From Romanomermis culicivorax (taxonomy: Eukaryota > Nematoda > Enoplea > Mermithida > Mermithidae): 64,000 bases of DNA. Each line of letters opens with the position of its first letter. Position 1 is the stretch's first letter. Positions 42,218-54,300 of this stretch are shown piece after piece. The DNA lies in assembly GCA_963922205.1 (NCBI GenBank), contig CAWUHX010000409.1, positions 1 to 64,000 on the forward strand, given 5' to 3'. The translations under genes were made by a program, and so were the position numbers. The notes under the pieces were generated by a model. The model saw only the letters and a program-made list of their open reading frames with translations, was not told the DNA's origin and did no database searches.

Positions 42218-42464
42218 TATAATTTTTGTCTTTTTCTGTTTACAAGCATAACAGACTATACTTTCATATATTCCGAACAGAGACCTTCAATACGGTATTG
42301 TGTTTAAAATTCGTCGATTTTTTGGAATCTATCCAGAAATTGATTCGTGGCAACTTTAAAAAACTACATTTGAGAACCATCCCTAAATTCTTGACGTGCA
42401 TCCATGAAGCATTTCCTCATTTTCACCTGAACTTATTAACATGTCATATTTTGTCCTATTTTAG

Positions 42465-42518
42465 TCTACCCTTGCGTGGCTGAATCAGCACAATGGCCGA
42501 AATGATGCCGTCGGCTAA
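42465..42518 (+). CDS. Possible last coding exon of an unrecognised gene
   Basis: After the acceptor CCTATTTTAG, the frame from 41833-41923 continues as STLAWLNQHNGRNDAVG and stops at 42516-42518. The transcript could go on as untranslated sequence. Family unknown. Confidence 0.35.
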   Translation, partial: STLAWLNQHNGRNDAVG

Positions 42519-43241
42519 TACGACACGGTGGTGCAATCGATGCCGGTAGATGAAAAATATAAATAATGAAAATGTTGCCGAGATGACACGATCAAAAATT
42601 GTTAGATATTTTCAATCACATGGAGCACAAAATCGTAAAGACATGAAACTGAAAAGCCATGTCATGAAAATTGACAATCATACGGCAGTATCATGGTTTG
42701 TATTTTCGCAAAGTAAAATGTGCGGTGGAGTAAGTAGTTAGTTAAGTTTGGATTTTTGAAACACATTTCAACAACATTGAATGACATCGAAATGAAAAAT
42801 TTTTAGTTGAGGTTAAAATTCGTCCCAAAAATTCTCGATCTTGAGTCAATATGGCAGTCCATTTTGCTTGAAAATCAGAAAGACATCAGCTCAACTTTCT
42901 ATGCTGTCCCTATGTTTCATGAATACTGTATGATTTTTCTATCAAATGTGTCATGTGTGGATTACGGTTGCTATGGTGATAATGGTAACGCAAGAATGAC
43001 TACCGCAATTTCCTGGTATGTCTGGAAACTATATAGACAGTTCATGTTTTGTACATAAAAGCTCTGATGAATGTACTTTTTATAGGTCGCAGGATGATAA
43101 CCTGCGCGTCGGAATGAATTCCATTTTTTTCGACGATGTTTCATTTGTAGAATTATAAACTGGAAAAATTTCTCCATAAAATATATAAAATAATCATTAT
43201 TGCGGAAATTTCGTTTTGTTTGAAATTTTTTTTCGGCGAAT

Positions 43242-43322
43242 ATGGCTAATAAAAGCGGACCTCAAACGAATTGGCAGGCAAACGCGAGGAATTACAGTAA
43301 CCAGAGGCCCACGAGGACTGAC
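43242..43322 (+). CDS. Small membrane protein, first coding exon
   Basis: Starts at ATG 43242 and encodes MANKSGPQTNWQANARNYSN then QRPTRTD, ending at a GTAAGT donor between codons. A TATAAAATAAT sequence lies about 55 bases upstream. The Asn/Gln-rich N-terminus has no signal peptide. It joins in phase to 43674-43768. The family is not recognised. Confidence 0.5.
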
Positions 43323-43457
43323 GTAAGTATAACTTCTTTTCCGACTTTAGAATGTTTCCATAAAGTTGCCATATCTTTACCGAAGTTTTCGACGTGCATT
43401 CGGAAATTTTCCGAGTGGAGGATTTTACTGTAATTTGATTAAAAACGAGTCTTCGAT

Positions 43458-43531
43458 GAAGAAAGAAAGAAATAAAGAAAGAAAGAAATAAAGAAGGAAA
43501 GAAAGAAACAAACAAAGAAAGAAAGAAAGAA
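43458..43531 (+). repeat. GAAA microsatellite
   Basis: An imperfect (GAAA)n tract with occasional TAAA and CAAA units, in the intron of the small membrane-protein gene. Confidence 0.9.
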
Positions 43532-43673
43532 ATCTATAAACCAAATTTACATTTATATATGGATAATTAGTTATTTTTTTTACTGTACGTAGAGCAGAAA
43601 TCGTAATTGCTCCATTATTGCGAAATTCATGATTTTTTCGTCATTTTTTTCCATCATTTTGTTTACTTTGTAG

Positions 43674-43768
43674 ACTCGCGGAATCGTAACAATTTTTGCG
43701 GCTGGCTTGGTATGCGTTTCATTGATACTTATCATCCTCGTCTTCGTTGTCATGTGCACTGTTCACAG
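43674..43768 (+). CDS. Small membrane protein, transmembrane exon
   Basis: After the acceptor CTTTGTAG, the exon encodes TRGIVTIFAAGLVCVSLILI then ILVFVVMCTVH, a clear membrane-spanning segment of about 25 residues, ending at CACAG followed by GTAAGT (two bases of a split codon). At least one more exon is required. A short candidate near 44888 and the phase-compatible exon at 41833, which lies upstream, were both considered. The product is probably a type II or tail-anchored small protein, but its identity is unknown. Confidence 0.5.
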
Positions 43769-45588
43769 GTAAGTTCGGAAAAGATACTGCTGGCAGTCCC
43801 TAATGTGCAGATTTTGAACAACAGAGTGATCTGAAAAACGATCACGCTAAAAATTCCTGAAGTAGCTGAACAATTAGAGCTAAAGTATTCCAGTTTGATT
43901 TATCAAATAATCTTACCAACTCTAGTTTCTAAGTTTGATATTTCTGATATGTATCTACAGTATACTGTGATGAATTTTCGTTCATAGTAAACCTTTCTCA
44001 TGTCATTTATTACTTAATTTCCTAAAAATTATTTTTCTAACTTACTGTACACACGTTTTGCCACCAATGATTGTGAAAGTCTGATTTTATGGGCTACGGT
44101 TTTCAATTCGGATAATCTTGAGCTAAAGTACCATACTCCGTTCACTTTGAAAAGATCGATGCAGCGAGGTCAATTATGGAAGGCTCGTCGACTCTATTCA
44201 AAAAATTTTTCTTCCATGATACGGACTCATTGATGATCACTCTTTTTAACCATTTCGATATTACCAAAGTTTTTTCCTGATCTCTAGTAAGACTGCGTTT
44301 GGCAAATTTCGACCGCTGCGTCAATCATTTCAAAATGAATGGACTATGAAGTTACCACAAAACTTAGCAGTTTTCTAAAATGTCACTACCCTGTCAACTT
44401 GAATATGCAGAATATTTTTGAAACTAGCTAAAATCAAATCTTAATGCGAGGATAGTGATCATCTTCTTGAATGTTTTTCATATGGAATTGAACCCTCCAG
44501 CGTTACTTTCTTTTAAATTTCTGATCTTGTCTGAAAATTTGTCAAAAAATTATCCACTAAGAATCACGAAAATTGGTGGTTTTGCTGTAACCAGTTCTTA
44601 TATTCAAAAGCTATTGATTTATACAAGCAAAAAACCTCATTTCTCAGCTTCTTCATCTCAGAAAATTGAATATTTGTGCATCCTTTTTCCTCGACTGAAA
44701 CTTCGAAAAGTTCCTAATGCTTGGAAACTTGAAGGTTGTCTGTTTCCTAAATTATGTCAATACAGAAGGCATTGTGCAGGGATTTCGGACGAAAACCAAC
44801 ATGCAAGATTTTGTTTCTGTACTGTTCCCTTTTCGACTTCCTTTATATTTGTTCCAATTCCTTCAACAATGTCCGTTCTTTTTTAGTTCATTTAATCTTC
44901 GAATGCACGAGGTGTAGACCTTATCATAAATTCAGTTACAGGATTCTGAATATTTTTGAAATCAGCATGAGGTTGAAATTCATGGAAAAATCTGAAGATT
45001 TCCTCATGCTAGGGGTACAAAGCACAAATCAAAAACGGTCAAGATGCAAAAAAAAATTATTTGCGTTTTGCATCAATTATGACTCTAAAATACCCACATT
45101 GCGCTAAAATTTTCCGCCTGAACACTAGTTAGATTCTAAATGATCAAAATGCAAAAATTTTTATTGTTTTTTGTAATTGTTTGATTCTAAACGCCAAAAA
45201 ACCTTTTGTAATGAAAAAAGGACACATTATATTTGATTCGAGAGCATAATTTTTTGCAAAAAACGTTCGTTGAAATAAATTGTTATATTTCATCTATGGT
45301 TAAGACCATAGGTAGAGGTACATCGACTTGGGGGCATAACTTTCAAATTGTTACTTGCAAAATGACGCAGTTTGGAAATTCACATATTTTTTGTCATGCA
45401 TTAGAGACCGAGGTTACTTTTGACACTGCATCTGCAAAAGCTTTGGCTTTTTCAAATGCCTTGTTCTTGGTTTTTTGTTGATTCAACAATCATGTCACAT
45501 TAGCTACCATATTGTTTCAGCTGCTGACTAGATTCATCTACTAATTCATTCACATGGAGTATAGATTCATCCGCCATATTGTATTGAG
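43769..45588. other. Stretch without a confident gene
   Basis: Contains a MITE copy (44136-44344) and AT-rich sequence with short unsupported frames. A possible tiny terminal exon lies near 44888-44917 (acceptor TTCTTTTTTAG, then SFNLRMHEV and stop). Confidence 0.45.
44136..44344. mobile_element. TA-flanked MITE family G, copy 2 (internally deleted)
   Basis: Flanked by TA. Its terminal repeats read CTCCGTTCACTTTGAAAAGA on the left and the reverse complement of GTCCATTCATTTTGAAATGA on the right. It is shorter than the other two copies. Confidence 0.7.
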
Positions 45589-46857
45589 TTGGCGAGAAAG
45601 TAATGTCAATTTTTGGTCATGAGTTATCAATCAAATTTTTTCTTAAAATCCAGCCAAATAAATTGGGTTGATGATTGTTTGTTTGGAAGAGCAAACATTA
45701 TTGTTTTGAAAAATGGGGTCCGTTTTCAGTTGGCTCATACTGTCTGTTTTATTGATACCTGGAACAACGTGTTACCTCCTGGACCACATACCACATACAT
45801 CATTGCATTTTGTATGAGTATGATTCAAGCAGAACTGCAGCTGAGCCAACAAGAAATATATGGCAAGCATATGATGAACCTGTTGTGTGCGAATGTGCAG
45901 TTCAATGGTGGTTTGCAAACATCAGGACTGGCACCAACAGTATCAAAGATGAACCTCATAGTGGACCACTAAGTGAAGTATCAGAAGCAGACATTCAAGA
46001 ACAGCTGGACCTTGATCCCAAAGCCAACACTAAGGAAATAGCAGAAGTCGTCACTGTTGCCCACACTACATTTGAAAATCAAATGAAGCTGATAAACAAG
46101 GTTTGCAAGCTCCAAACATGCCTCACAAGTTGAGTGATCATGCTATACAACAGTGTGTTATTATCTCCATGTCGTTATTTTCACAGTACAAAATCGACCC
46201 TTCCCTTGATCGAATCATCACTGGAGATGAAAAGTGGGTTGTGTATGTTAACATCATCCAGAGGCGACAATGGGTCAGCAAAGGCTCAAAACCGGCGCAA
46301 GTGCCAAGTCCTGATCCCACACCCACACAAATTTATGTCATGTGTGTGCTAGTCAACCCAAAGAATTGTCCACTTTGAGTAGCTTTCCCCTGGTTTGACC
46401 ATCACTGCTAAAGTCTATGAAGACCAGCTTGATTGTGTACAAAATGTCTTGATTCGAAAGGAGCCTGCATTGGTAAATTTTCTGCTTCATGACAATGGTC
46501 ATCCACATACCGCTGCTATTGTCCAGACAAAAATCCAGGAATTAAATTGGGAGTTGTAAACCTATCCACCATATCCACCAGGTATTGCACCATCAGATTA
46601 TTATTTGTTCCAGTCATCGCAGAATAGCATTGTGGATATTGCGTTTGAAAATGATGACCAGTTTGAAACGTTCTTCCAGAACTTTTTTGATTCAAAGCCC
46701 CAAGCCTTTTGTTATGCAGGCATTGCAAAGCTACCTGAAAATGGAAAAGTGTGATTGATATTAATGATTCATATTTTGGTGATTGATCATGCTTCATGCA
46801 AATGTAATAAAACTTTGAAAATTTAGTCGAATCTTCGACATTACTTTCTTGTCAGGG
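45589..46857 (+). mobile_element. Mariner-family DNA transposon, decayed copy 1
   Basis: The ends read TTGGCGAGAAAGTAATGTCA and, as reverse complement, GACAAGAAAGTAATGTCG. Transposase pieces on the plus strand follow mariner order: SEADIQEQLDLDPKANTKEI (helix-turn-helix region), LDRIITGDEKWVVYVN (first catalytic Asp), LLHDNGHPH (second), and APSDYYLFQS (third). They fall in different frames, with a stop in the catalytic domain, so this copy is inactive. It lies between the small membrane-protein gene and the peroxidase gene. Confidence 0.88.
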
Positions 46858-47814
46858 GTATACTAACCAACTGTATCATTTAGGCTACAAAGTGGATTCA
46901 ACCACTCAAATATACATGGTATATATTGTGAAATAGGATCAAAATTAATTAATGAGTAAGCTTAGATGAAAGAGATGCTAAAAGGCTGTACATCAAGAAT
47001 TCAGGAGGGTCGGTGAATAAATAGAAAAGTGGTAAGGGTGAGTGAAATCAGAGGAAGGGGTCAGTTTGACTATTAACATCCACATTTTAACAGTCTGTAC
47101 ATTCAAAGTCTGTGAGTTCTTCTCATAGAATTCACGAGTCTCATAAATTTTTTCAAGACATTTCTCAACGGGAAAATATTTGGATAGGTATGAAAATGAA
47201 AAATAAATTTTCCGTATGAAGAAAAATGGAAGTGGCTAAATTGAGACAGCGGCTGAATTACGCCGGTTGCTGAATTAACACCCCCTCGTAGAAACCCTGG
47301 TGGCTGAATCAACACAAGTATCTGAATAAAAATAGTAGCTGAGTTGCTACAGAACCTTATTTTTGCAGATGTTTCGTTGGTACTTGATATCGGATCAAAT
47401 TCCAGTTTTCCATGCTATTAATTGTCGACGGCGGTTTTTTTTATCATTTGGTTCAAAAACCGGATTTTTTGGGCAAACCCATGAAACTGATGATTAGATT
47501 AGATTTTACTACTTTCCCTGGATGTTTTTTGCACGTGTTTTTTTCGTTTAATCTGTACAGGTTTTGTATAATTATTGCCCGTGTTTGAAAAATAATCATA
47601 AATTCAAATTTTTTCGCTTCAAAAGATTTGAGATGCAACATTTGGCGTGCATATTACTGTATTTTAATGGCAATCCCAGGAGGGTATTCGAGTGCGACGT
47701 TTTAAAATCTTTTTAATCAGTCTCTATTACCGTGAACTACGCCCATGAGGTTTTCGGACGATTGTACTTGCTGATTATTTTTCAAATCAGCTACAACTTT
47801 ACTATCAGTAACAT
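46858..47814. other. 3' flank of the glutathione peroxidase gene
   Basis: AT-rich with degenerate short repeats of a GGCTGAAT(T/C)AACAC type near 47240-47345. No gene is seen. Confidence 0.5.
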
Positions 47815-48045
47815 TTAAGGTTTCAAAGGCACATTCACATCGATGATATTATTCGTTTTCGGGTCGATGTACCCATTCAAAACGGAACCGTGGTCCCAAT
47901 TCCTCGGATGTAGGCGGTAGACGGGGTAGCCCGAAGGGTCGATGATGAATTTTTCGAAATTCCACGTCACGTCGTCCGTTTCGACCACGTCCCAAAACAT
48001 ATACTCGCGCGGGGCGATGACTTTTGTAGTGGGCGGGCAAGACTC
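47815..48045 (-). CDS. Glutathione peroxidase, exon 3 (C-terminus)
   Basis: Encodes ESCPPTTKVIAP, then FWDVVETDDVTWNFEKFIID, then PSGYPVYRLHPRNW, and ends at a stop at 47815. The Trp of TWNFEKF is the conserved catalytic-site tryptophan of the family. The acceptor is TTTTTTAG before GAG TCT TGC. Confidence 0.92.
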   Translation of the reverse strand, partial: ESCPPTTKVIAPREYMFWDVVETDDVTWNFEKFIIDPSGYPVYRLHPRNWDHGSVLNGYIDPKTNNIIDVNVPLKP

Positions 48046-49014
48046 CTAAAAAATTTGGAAACTGACTCGTGTGCCAAATTCGTAGTTGACAAGCGGAATG
48101 CATTCATAATTTCAACAGAGTACCGTAACTGATATGGACTTGTGGTCCAGAATAAGACTCACTTTTTTAGTTGACAAGCAGGCCTCGTTTATAATTTCAG
48201 CATATACTATATTTCCTGGAATAAGAGTCAGACAAAGATCCTGCTAATTCTGTGTCATTCCAAACAAGAATTAAGTATCACTTTTTTAGCTGAGGGTAGA
48301 CGGAATTTTAACACATTTCTGTTTTTTATGGGTACAGTAGTGAACTTAGTGTCCTCAATGATGACATTCAAGTGTTGATGAGCTGAAGCTTATAATTTTG
48401 AATGTCTTACTGTATTTCGTAGATATTGAGGGCCACGGAATTTAGATAAGACTCAGAAGTCACATGATTTTGATTTTGATTTCATTGTCATGGTCATCAG
48501 TGTATTACTGTATTTCCTAAAAACAGCAATTACTTACAATTCCAAACATCATTATTACTATCGATATGAGATTCAGCTGTCACTTTTGAAGTTGATATGC
48601 AAGTAATGTTTATGGTTTTCAAAGCCCTCTTGTATCTTCAGAAAATATGAATACGTAACCCCACGAAATCTAAAACCACAGATTGATTACATTCGCGCTT
48701 GATAAGCAGGTTATGTTCATAGTTTTCGGAGGCTTACTGTATCTCTTAGAAATCACTTTCCCAGAAAATCCCGAATATTGTAATCACTGCCCCGAAAAAG
48801 ACTCAAGTATAATCCTTTTGATAATAAGCAGATATCATTGTATTTCCTAGATTTGCTGAAGCTCTTGAAGACTTAGACATAAAAGAAGAGCAAAAGTCAG
48901 CTGTCACTTTTGGAGTTGATAACTAGATCATTTCACATTTTTAGAACATCACTATAGTACACCCGAACTTTTTTTGAACGCCGTACCTACCGATCAATAT
49001 AAAAAAATGCCCAC
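48046..49014. other. Glutathione peroxidase intron 2
   Basis: A 969-base AT-rich intron. Repeated GTTGATAA(G/C)CAG-type motifs (near 48170, 48595, 48700 and 48830) suggest a degenerate tandem repeat. No gene. Confidence 0.6.
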
Positions 49015-49277
49015 CCGCAAATATTTATACATAGGGTGCGCGTTTTCGCCGTTGACGTCCAATTTTCCGTAGATATGCAAATTAGGGTGCGGTATGAAAT
49101 TGTTACCCGGACGCACGTAGCGCAGACCGTTCAAGATTTCGTCGTTATTGCCCGGTTCCTGCAAATGGAATTGGTTGCACGGAAAGGCGGCCATGAACAA
49201 GTTGGCGCTCGGGGAGCCGGCGGTGACGTTGTGGGCTTGCAGGATGGGGTTGAAGTCTTTGTATTGTTCGGTAAACA
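49015..49277 (-). CDS. Glutathione peroxidase, exon 2
   Basis: Encodes FTEQYKDFNPILQAH, then LFMAAFPCNQFHLQEPGNND, then EILNGLRYVRPGNNFIPH and a DVNGENAHPMYKYLR end. FPCNQF and EILN-L-YVRPG are diagnostic for glutathione peroxidases, and the latter loop is typical of tetrameric secreted types. The acceptor is CACGCAG, and the donor is CGG followed by GTGGGC. Confidence 0.93.
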
Positions 49278-49326
49278 CTGCGTGTAGGTGCATATAGAAG
49301 TATTTGAGTTTCGGTCAGCTACAGTA

Positions 49327-49520
49327 GGAAGTACAGTAGGATGCATGACTACAACAGGAAGCACAGTACGAAGCACGACTACAACACAAAGTACAGGAGG
49401 AGGACCAGAAAGTACTGTAGGAAGCACGAATACAATAAGAAGTACAGTAGGAAGCATGGCTATAATGGGAAATGCAGTAGGAAGTACGACTAAAATAGGA
49501 AGTATAGTAGGAGGAAGCAT
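49327..49520 (+). repeat. 30-bp minisatellite, about six copies
   Basis: The unit approximates GGAAGTACAGTAGGAAGCAC then GACTACAACA. Copies start near 49327, 49357 and 49387, then continue with a small insertion. Confidence 0.85.
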
Positions 49521-49559
49521 GATCTTGTGCTTTTCATACACTTTTACCCATATTCTATC

Positions 49560-50560
49560 GTCATTACTTCATTATATTTTGTTTTTTCGCAGTGATGTGT
49601 CGTTTGAGCTACTTCCCTACATTCTACTCCTACTTTAATTTTCATATTTTTTGGCTGTTTCTTCAGTTTGTCTGTTTTGCTTTTTATCAAACTCTACCTC
49701 CTTTACTTTTTTCTTTATTTGTTTGCGTCTTTGTTTTGTTTTTGTTTTGCGTTTCTTACGCATTATGTCTTTATGCATCCTTACCTCATTATATCTTTTC
49801 ACTTTATTTCTTAGTTTCATCTTTTCTTTTCTCACTGTTTTCTTTTTTTGCTTCTTTTTCAGATTCCAATTCTTGTACTCTTCTTCATTCTACCTTTTTA
49901 TTTTTTGTTTTTACTTTTTTCTTTTCTTCCCATCGATTCATTTTTACTCGTTCCATATTTTACGAATACTTCTTTCTTCACTTTTTCCTTTTGCTTGTTT
50001 TCTTATCTGTTTATTTTCGTTTTTTATTTAATCGTTTTTCCCTCTTAGTCGTCTGTTTTTTATTATATTTCTCTTTTTTCACTTTTTCTGAGCCTTCTAC
50101 TCCTGTCAACCTTATTACCTTGCGTCTTCACTTCATTTTTACTTGTTCACTCCATTCTTCTTCCTTTCTATTCAGTCTGTCTTTCCGTTTTTCTTCATTT
50201 CATCGTTTTGCTCCTTTTGCTTCATCCGTCATTTTTAGGTTTTGCTTATTTTCTTCATTCTATTGTTTTCTGTTTTGTTTTCATCCACATTCTATCCTTC
50301 TGCTTATTTTAATCCCATTTCTGTTCATTTCTTATCTTCACCATGTCTTTTACTCCCCTGCTTCATTCTATCTTCTTTTTTCACTAATGTTTTGTATGTG
50401 TTTTCTTCCTGCAATGTCGTTTGTTTCGTTTTTCATTTGCCCATTTTCTTCATCGGCTTTTTTCTTCACTTTTCCTTGACTTCTTTTTCATTCCATCTTC
50501 ATTTCTTTTTTCTAGATTCTGTTTTCTGTTTCCTGTAATCAATTTAATATTACTTCTACT
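49560..50560 (+). repeat. Pyrimidine-rich low-complexity tract 1
   Basis: About 1 kb of T/C-rich sequence with recurrent TTCATTCTA and TTTTCTTT motifs. Long open frames here encode only Phe/Ser/Leu low-complexity sequence and are not genes. The transcript of the host gene (minus strand) would be purine-rich here. Confidence 0.8.
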
Positions 50561-51177
50561 TATCCAGTTGAATTTTTTAAGACATTTTCGGAAAGTGCTT
50601 TTTGATCGATAAGATTCGAAATACGTAAGCCAACTTACAAATGCGGATGACTGTTCGAAAATTTAGAATATGCAAATTAGGTGTAAAAATGATCTCAGGA
50701 TCTGATGCTATGGTCCAAAGTTTTCAATAGTTGTAGGGAGTTTCGTGTCTCACATACATGGTATTTCACATCCAGTCCTTTAGTGTCATGAGATAGCGAG
50801 ATATTCTATGGAAACAGAGATATGAAACGGGCTTTCCCAACACATTCTGTGGAATTCTGGCTGATGTATTCCATGGGAAGAATATCGTTCTTTAACATGA
50901 AACTGATCTATTGGCATATTTTTTACTGATCCTGAGACCGTGTTTAGACCTAATTTGCATATTCAATTTTTTCAATCAGTTATTCATTGGGAATTATATA
51001 ATCTTAACATAACTTACATTTTTCGAATCCTCTTGAAAAATTGTTTCTGAAAAAACTATGGAAAAATACCCATAGAATGAAAATACAGCTGAATTCTCCA
51101 TGCGAAAAATTTTCTGATGCATTATCAAGCTTAAGGTAAAAAAGGTGCGGCCTTTAAGGGGTAGAATCCATACTTAC

Positions 51178-51394
51178 TGCAAAAAGTGGCCACATTCACA
51201 ATAATCAAAACACTGCCTTTATATTTGGACATCGATTCATTCCTGCCGTCCAAAGTTTCCACCATAAAATCGTAGACCGTCCTCGGACTTTCGGGATTCG
51301 CCGGCCGACATCGCGAAACCTTTTCCGCGTGACTTTCACCGTCGACAAAAGTACAGTACGCCAAAAATATGCAAATCACGTTTTTCAACGACAT
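51178..51394 (-). CDS. Glutathione peroxidase, exon 1 (secreted, catalytic Cys)
   Basis: Glutathione peroxidase reduces hydrogen and lipid peroxides using thiols. The first about 19 residues (MSLKNVICIFLAYCTFVDG) look like a signal peptide, so the enzyme is probably secreted. The thioredoxin-like fold begins with VYDFMVETLDGRNESMSKYK then GSVLIIVNVATFC. The catalytic position of NVA-x-x is Cys, encoded by TGC, rather than selenocysteine as in vertebrate GPx1-4. The donor is TGCA followed by GTAAGT. Three exons (51394 down to 47815) join in frame to about 236 residues, a normal length. No breaks were seen. Confidence 0.92.
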
Positions 51395-54300
51395 AATGAT
51401 TAATGTTTGAAAAATATATTAGAATCTCTGATCTTTGGCAACCGATGTCGTTTTTATAACTGCTATAATGAACGGAGTAAACATTGAGCAAAATGGTCTC
51501 ATCAACAAAACAAACCGGAGAATCTTGTTTTCGTGACGTAGATTTCAAGCATAGAAAAGAATCTTATGTTCCTTTTTCCTTCTTTCGTGACGTTTTTCCA
51601 CCGGGAAACGAGTAAGTAATGGAAAAAATAGGCAAACATTAGTTTTTCCTCCTGGAAAAAGTCACTTGTCGTGTTCCTCATCATCCGGGCTTTTGTTTAC
51701 TGGAAAATGAACTTGACCTTGAGTCATAGAAAAAATGCAGGTAGTTATTTGGAAAAAATGTTCGTTTCTTGCCAAAAGGAAGGGGAGAATCCAAAGTCAA
51801 CAGTACACCTTCTGTACACAAAAACCAGAACTCACAGAAACACTGATTTATGGGAAGGAAATCTGTGATGTATTTAGGCTAATGGAACTGCAGAAAAAGT
51901 TCACAATCCTCACTTATTCAAAGATCCAATTTTGATACGGATCAAACTGAATTATAAGCTTCAAATCGATTTTTGACTTGATTTATGATATTATAATCTT
52001 CCAAACAGCAAGAAAACGAAAGTTTTTGATCAAAAATTCAGCAATATGATCCTTCTTTAAATCTAATACATAGTCGAAGAACGTCAAATCAAAGATACCG
52101 TCTCAGATTTTAAGTATTCAAGTTGAATAGCTTCTCTGCACTCTATGCTGCAGAGAATATTTTATTCAAAAAACGGTCAGATTCATTAGTTACTATCGGA
52201 AAAAAGTTTCTGATCGAAAATTCTGAAATCTGATTTACGTTTGAATCAAACAACATGTGCGTCAGAGTTGCAAGAGAATATTGAGAAACAAAAAGTGTGG
52301 TTGTGAAGTTGCTGAGCCGATCTATTCCGAAGGAATCAGAGGATAAAGGATATTGATCAAGAATTCTGAAATCTGATTATCCTTTGAGACAAACAATACC
52401 TGCATCAGAGTTGCCAAAGAAATTACATTTTGCTGAGAAACAAGGAACGTGGTTATGGAAGCGTGGTTATGGAGTTGCCAAAGAAATCACTTCGCATCGA
52501 TGGACAAAACGTGTTGCCGAACGGATTTATTTCGAAGAAACCACATAAAACTGCTTTGATCAAAAATCCATGAATCTCATAAAGTATTGAGTCAAACAAC
52601 AACTGCATCAAATTAGCCGAAAAACATCAAATCAAATATACAATCTCAGATTTTAAATCCTCAAGTTGTATTCCCAACATGGTCAGATTTATTATTTACT
52701 GGCGGACAAAAGTTTTTAATCAAAAATCCGGAAGTGTGATCTACTTTTAAATGAAACAACATCCCTGTATCACGGTTGCCAAAAAATCTCTTCGTATTGG
52801 GAAACAAAAAGTGTGGTTGTGAACTTTTATATAGTTGCTGAACCGATCTATTCTGAAAGAATCAGAGTACAAAAGATGGTGATCAAAAATTCTGGAATCT
52901 GATCAACTTTTGAATCGGACAACATCGACATCAGAACTGGTAAAAGAGTGGGTTCAAATTCAGGACGAAAGGTGATTTTGAACATAGATGCACGTGGGGG
53001 GTTGGGGGGGGGATTTGACGCCCAGCAGATTCTTGCTGACCCCCAGCAGATTTGACCATCCCAGCAATGATAGAGAAGATGATGAAGGAAAATGAGCAAA
53101 AGAGAACAGAAAGTCGTCATAAAAATGGGAATGATGCTGTAGTTTAACAATTTTTCTAAACTAAGCATACTTGATTCCAAAAAAGTAACATCAACACTTT
53201 ATGAAAGTGCGGTCTAAGCAAATAATTTCACATTTCTGATTGATATAAGTTGAAGAATACGCTGCTTGAATGTTAGAACACCTATCTAAGGCTTTTTTTC
53301 ATTATCGAAAATGAAAAAAATTTTCTGCATTCCACCTTCAGCCCTGGCTGACCTATGCGTGCATGTATGGTTGTGTACTATTTGATTGATGGAAAGATCT
53401 ATTTCCATCAAACCAGAGACCGAAGTAATTGATCAAAAATTGTGAAATGTTGTACTCTTTTGAATCAACTAACAGTATGCATCAGAGTTGCCAAAGAAAT
53501 CGCTTCACTTGCGAAACAAAAAGTGTGGTCGTAAACTTTGATTCAGTTTCTCAACCGATCGATTTCGAAGGAACCAGAGGAGAAAAGTTATTGATCAAAA
53601 ATTCTGAAATCTGATTAACCGTTGAAACAAAGAATACCTGCATCAGAGTTGCCAAAGAAATCACTTCTCATTGAGAAACAATGTGTATTTGTGAACTTTG
53701 ATTTAGTTGCTGAACCGATCTATTTTGAAGGAATCCGAGAACAAAAGATATTGTTCAAAAATTCTGAAATCTGATCAACTTTTGAATCGAACGCAATGTC
53801 TGCATCAGAGTTGCCAAAGAATATCAAATCTAAAGTGCAGTCCGGATTTGAATCCTCAAGTTGCACTGCTTGCTTATATACCCTGATGCAGATGACGTTT
53901 TATTTAAATAATGATCAGATTGTTAATTTACGGCAGGACAAAATCAAAAATTTTTGAATCTAGTCATTTTCTGAATCAAAAACATCTGAATCAAAATAAC
54001 CAGGACGTCTCATTGAATGCGTCAAGTGAAGCAGGCTAGATGATTCACTGGCAAACCCGATCTGGATTCGAATTTTCTCTATAAAAGTTAAATTGGAATA
54101 TCAAAATCAATATCAATGTCAGAACTGTGCACGCTTCCCTAAAAACTTATGATTCACAAAAGCTTAAATCAGTCTAATATTTTAGAAACTATGCAAGATT
54201 GCAGATTTGGATACGGATCGGAAGTTGGGTTCGAATTGAGGATCCGGAACATATTAAAAATCCAGTGTCGGATCTTGGACGTGATTGAATTTCAAATTCA

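Larger units (their letters stand above)
49278..51177. other. Glutathione peroxidase intron 1
   Basis: A 1.9 kb intron with a 30-bp minisatellite starting about 50 bases from the exon 2 acceptor (49327-49520), then a roughly 1 kb pyrimidine-rich tract (49560-50560), then ordinary AT-rich sequence. Confidence 0.8.

Noticed and set aside
43458-43531. GAAA-rich tract considered as a CRISPR-like or regulatory array
   Set aside because: A simple microsatellite without spacers, in an animal genome.
44888-44917. Tiny terminal exon for the small membrane protein (SFNLRMHEV then stop)
   Set aside because: Phase and acceptor fit, but nine codons are too few to separate from chance.
49592-50479. A 295-codon plus-strand open frame
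   Set aside because: It lies in a pyrimidine-rich low-complexity tract and encodes almost only Phe, Ser, Leu and Tyr. It is inside a peroxidase intron on the opposite strand.
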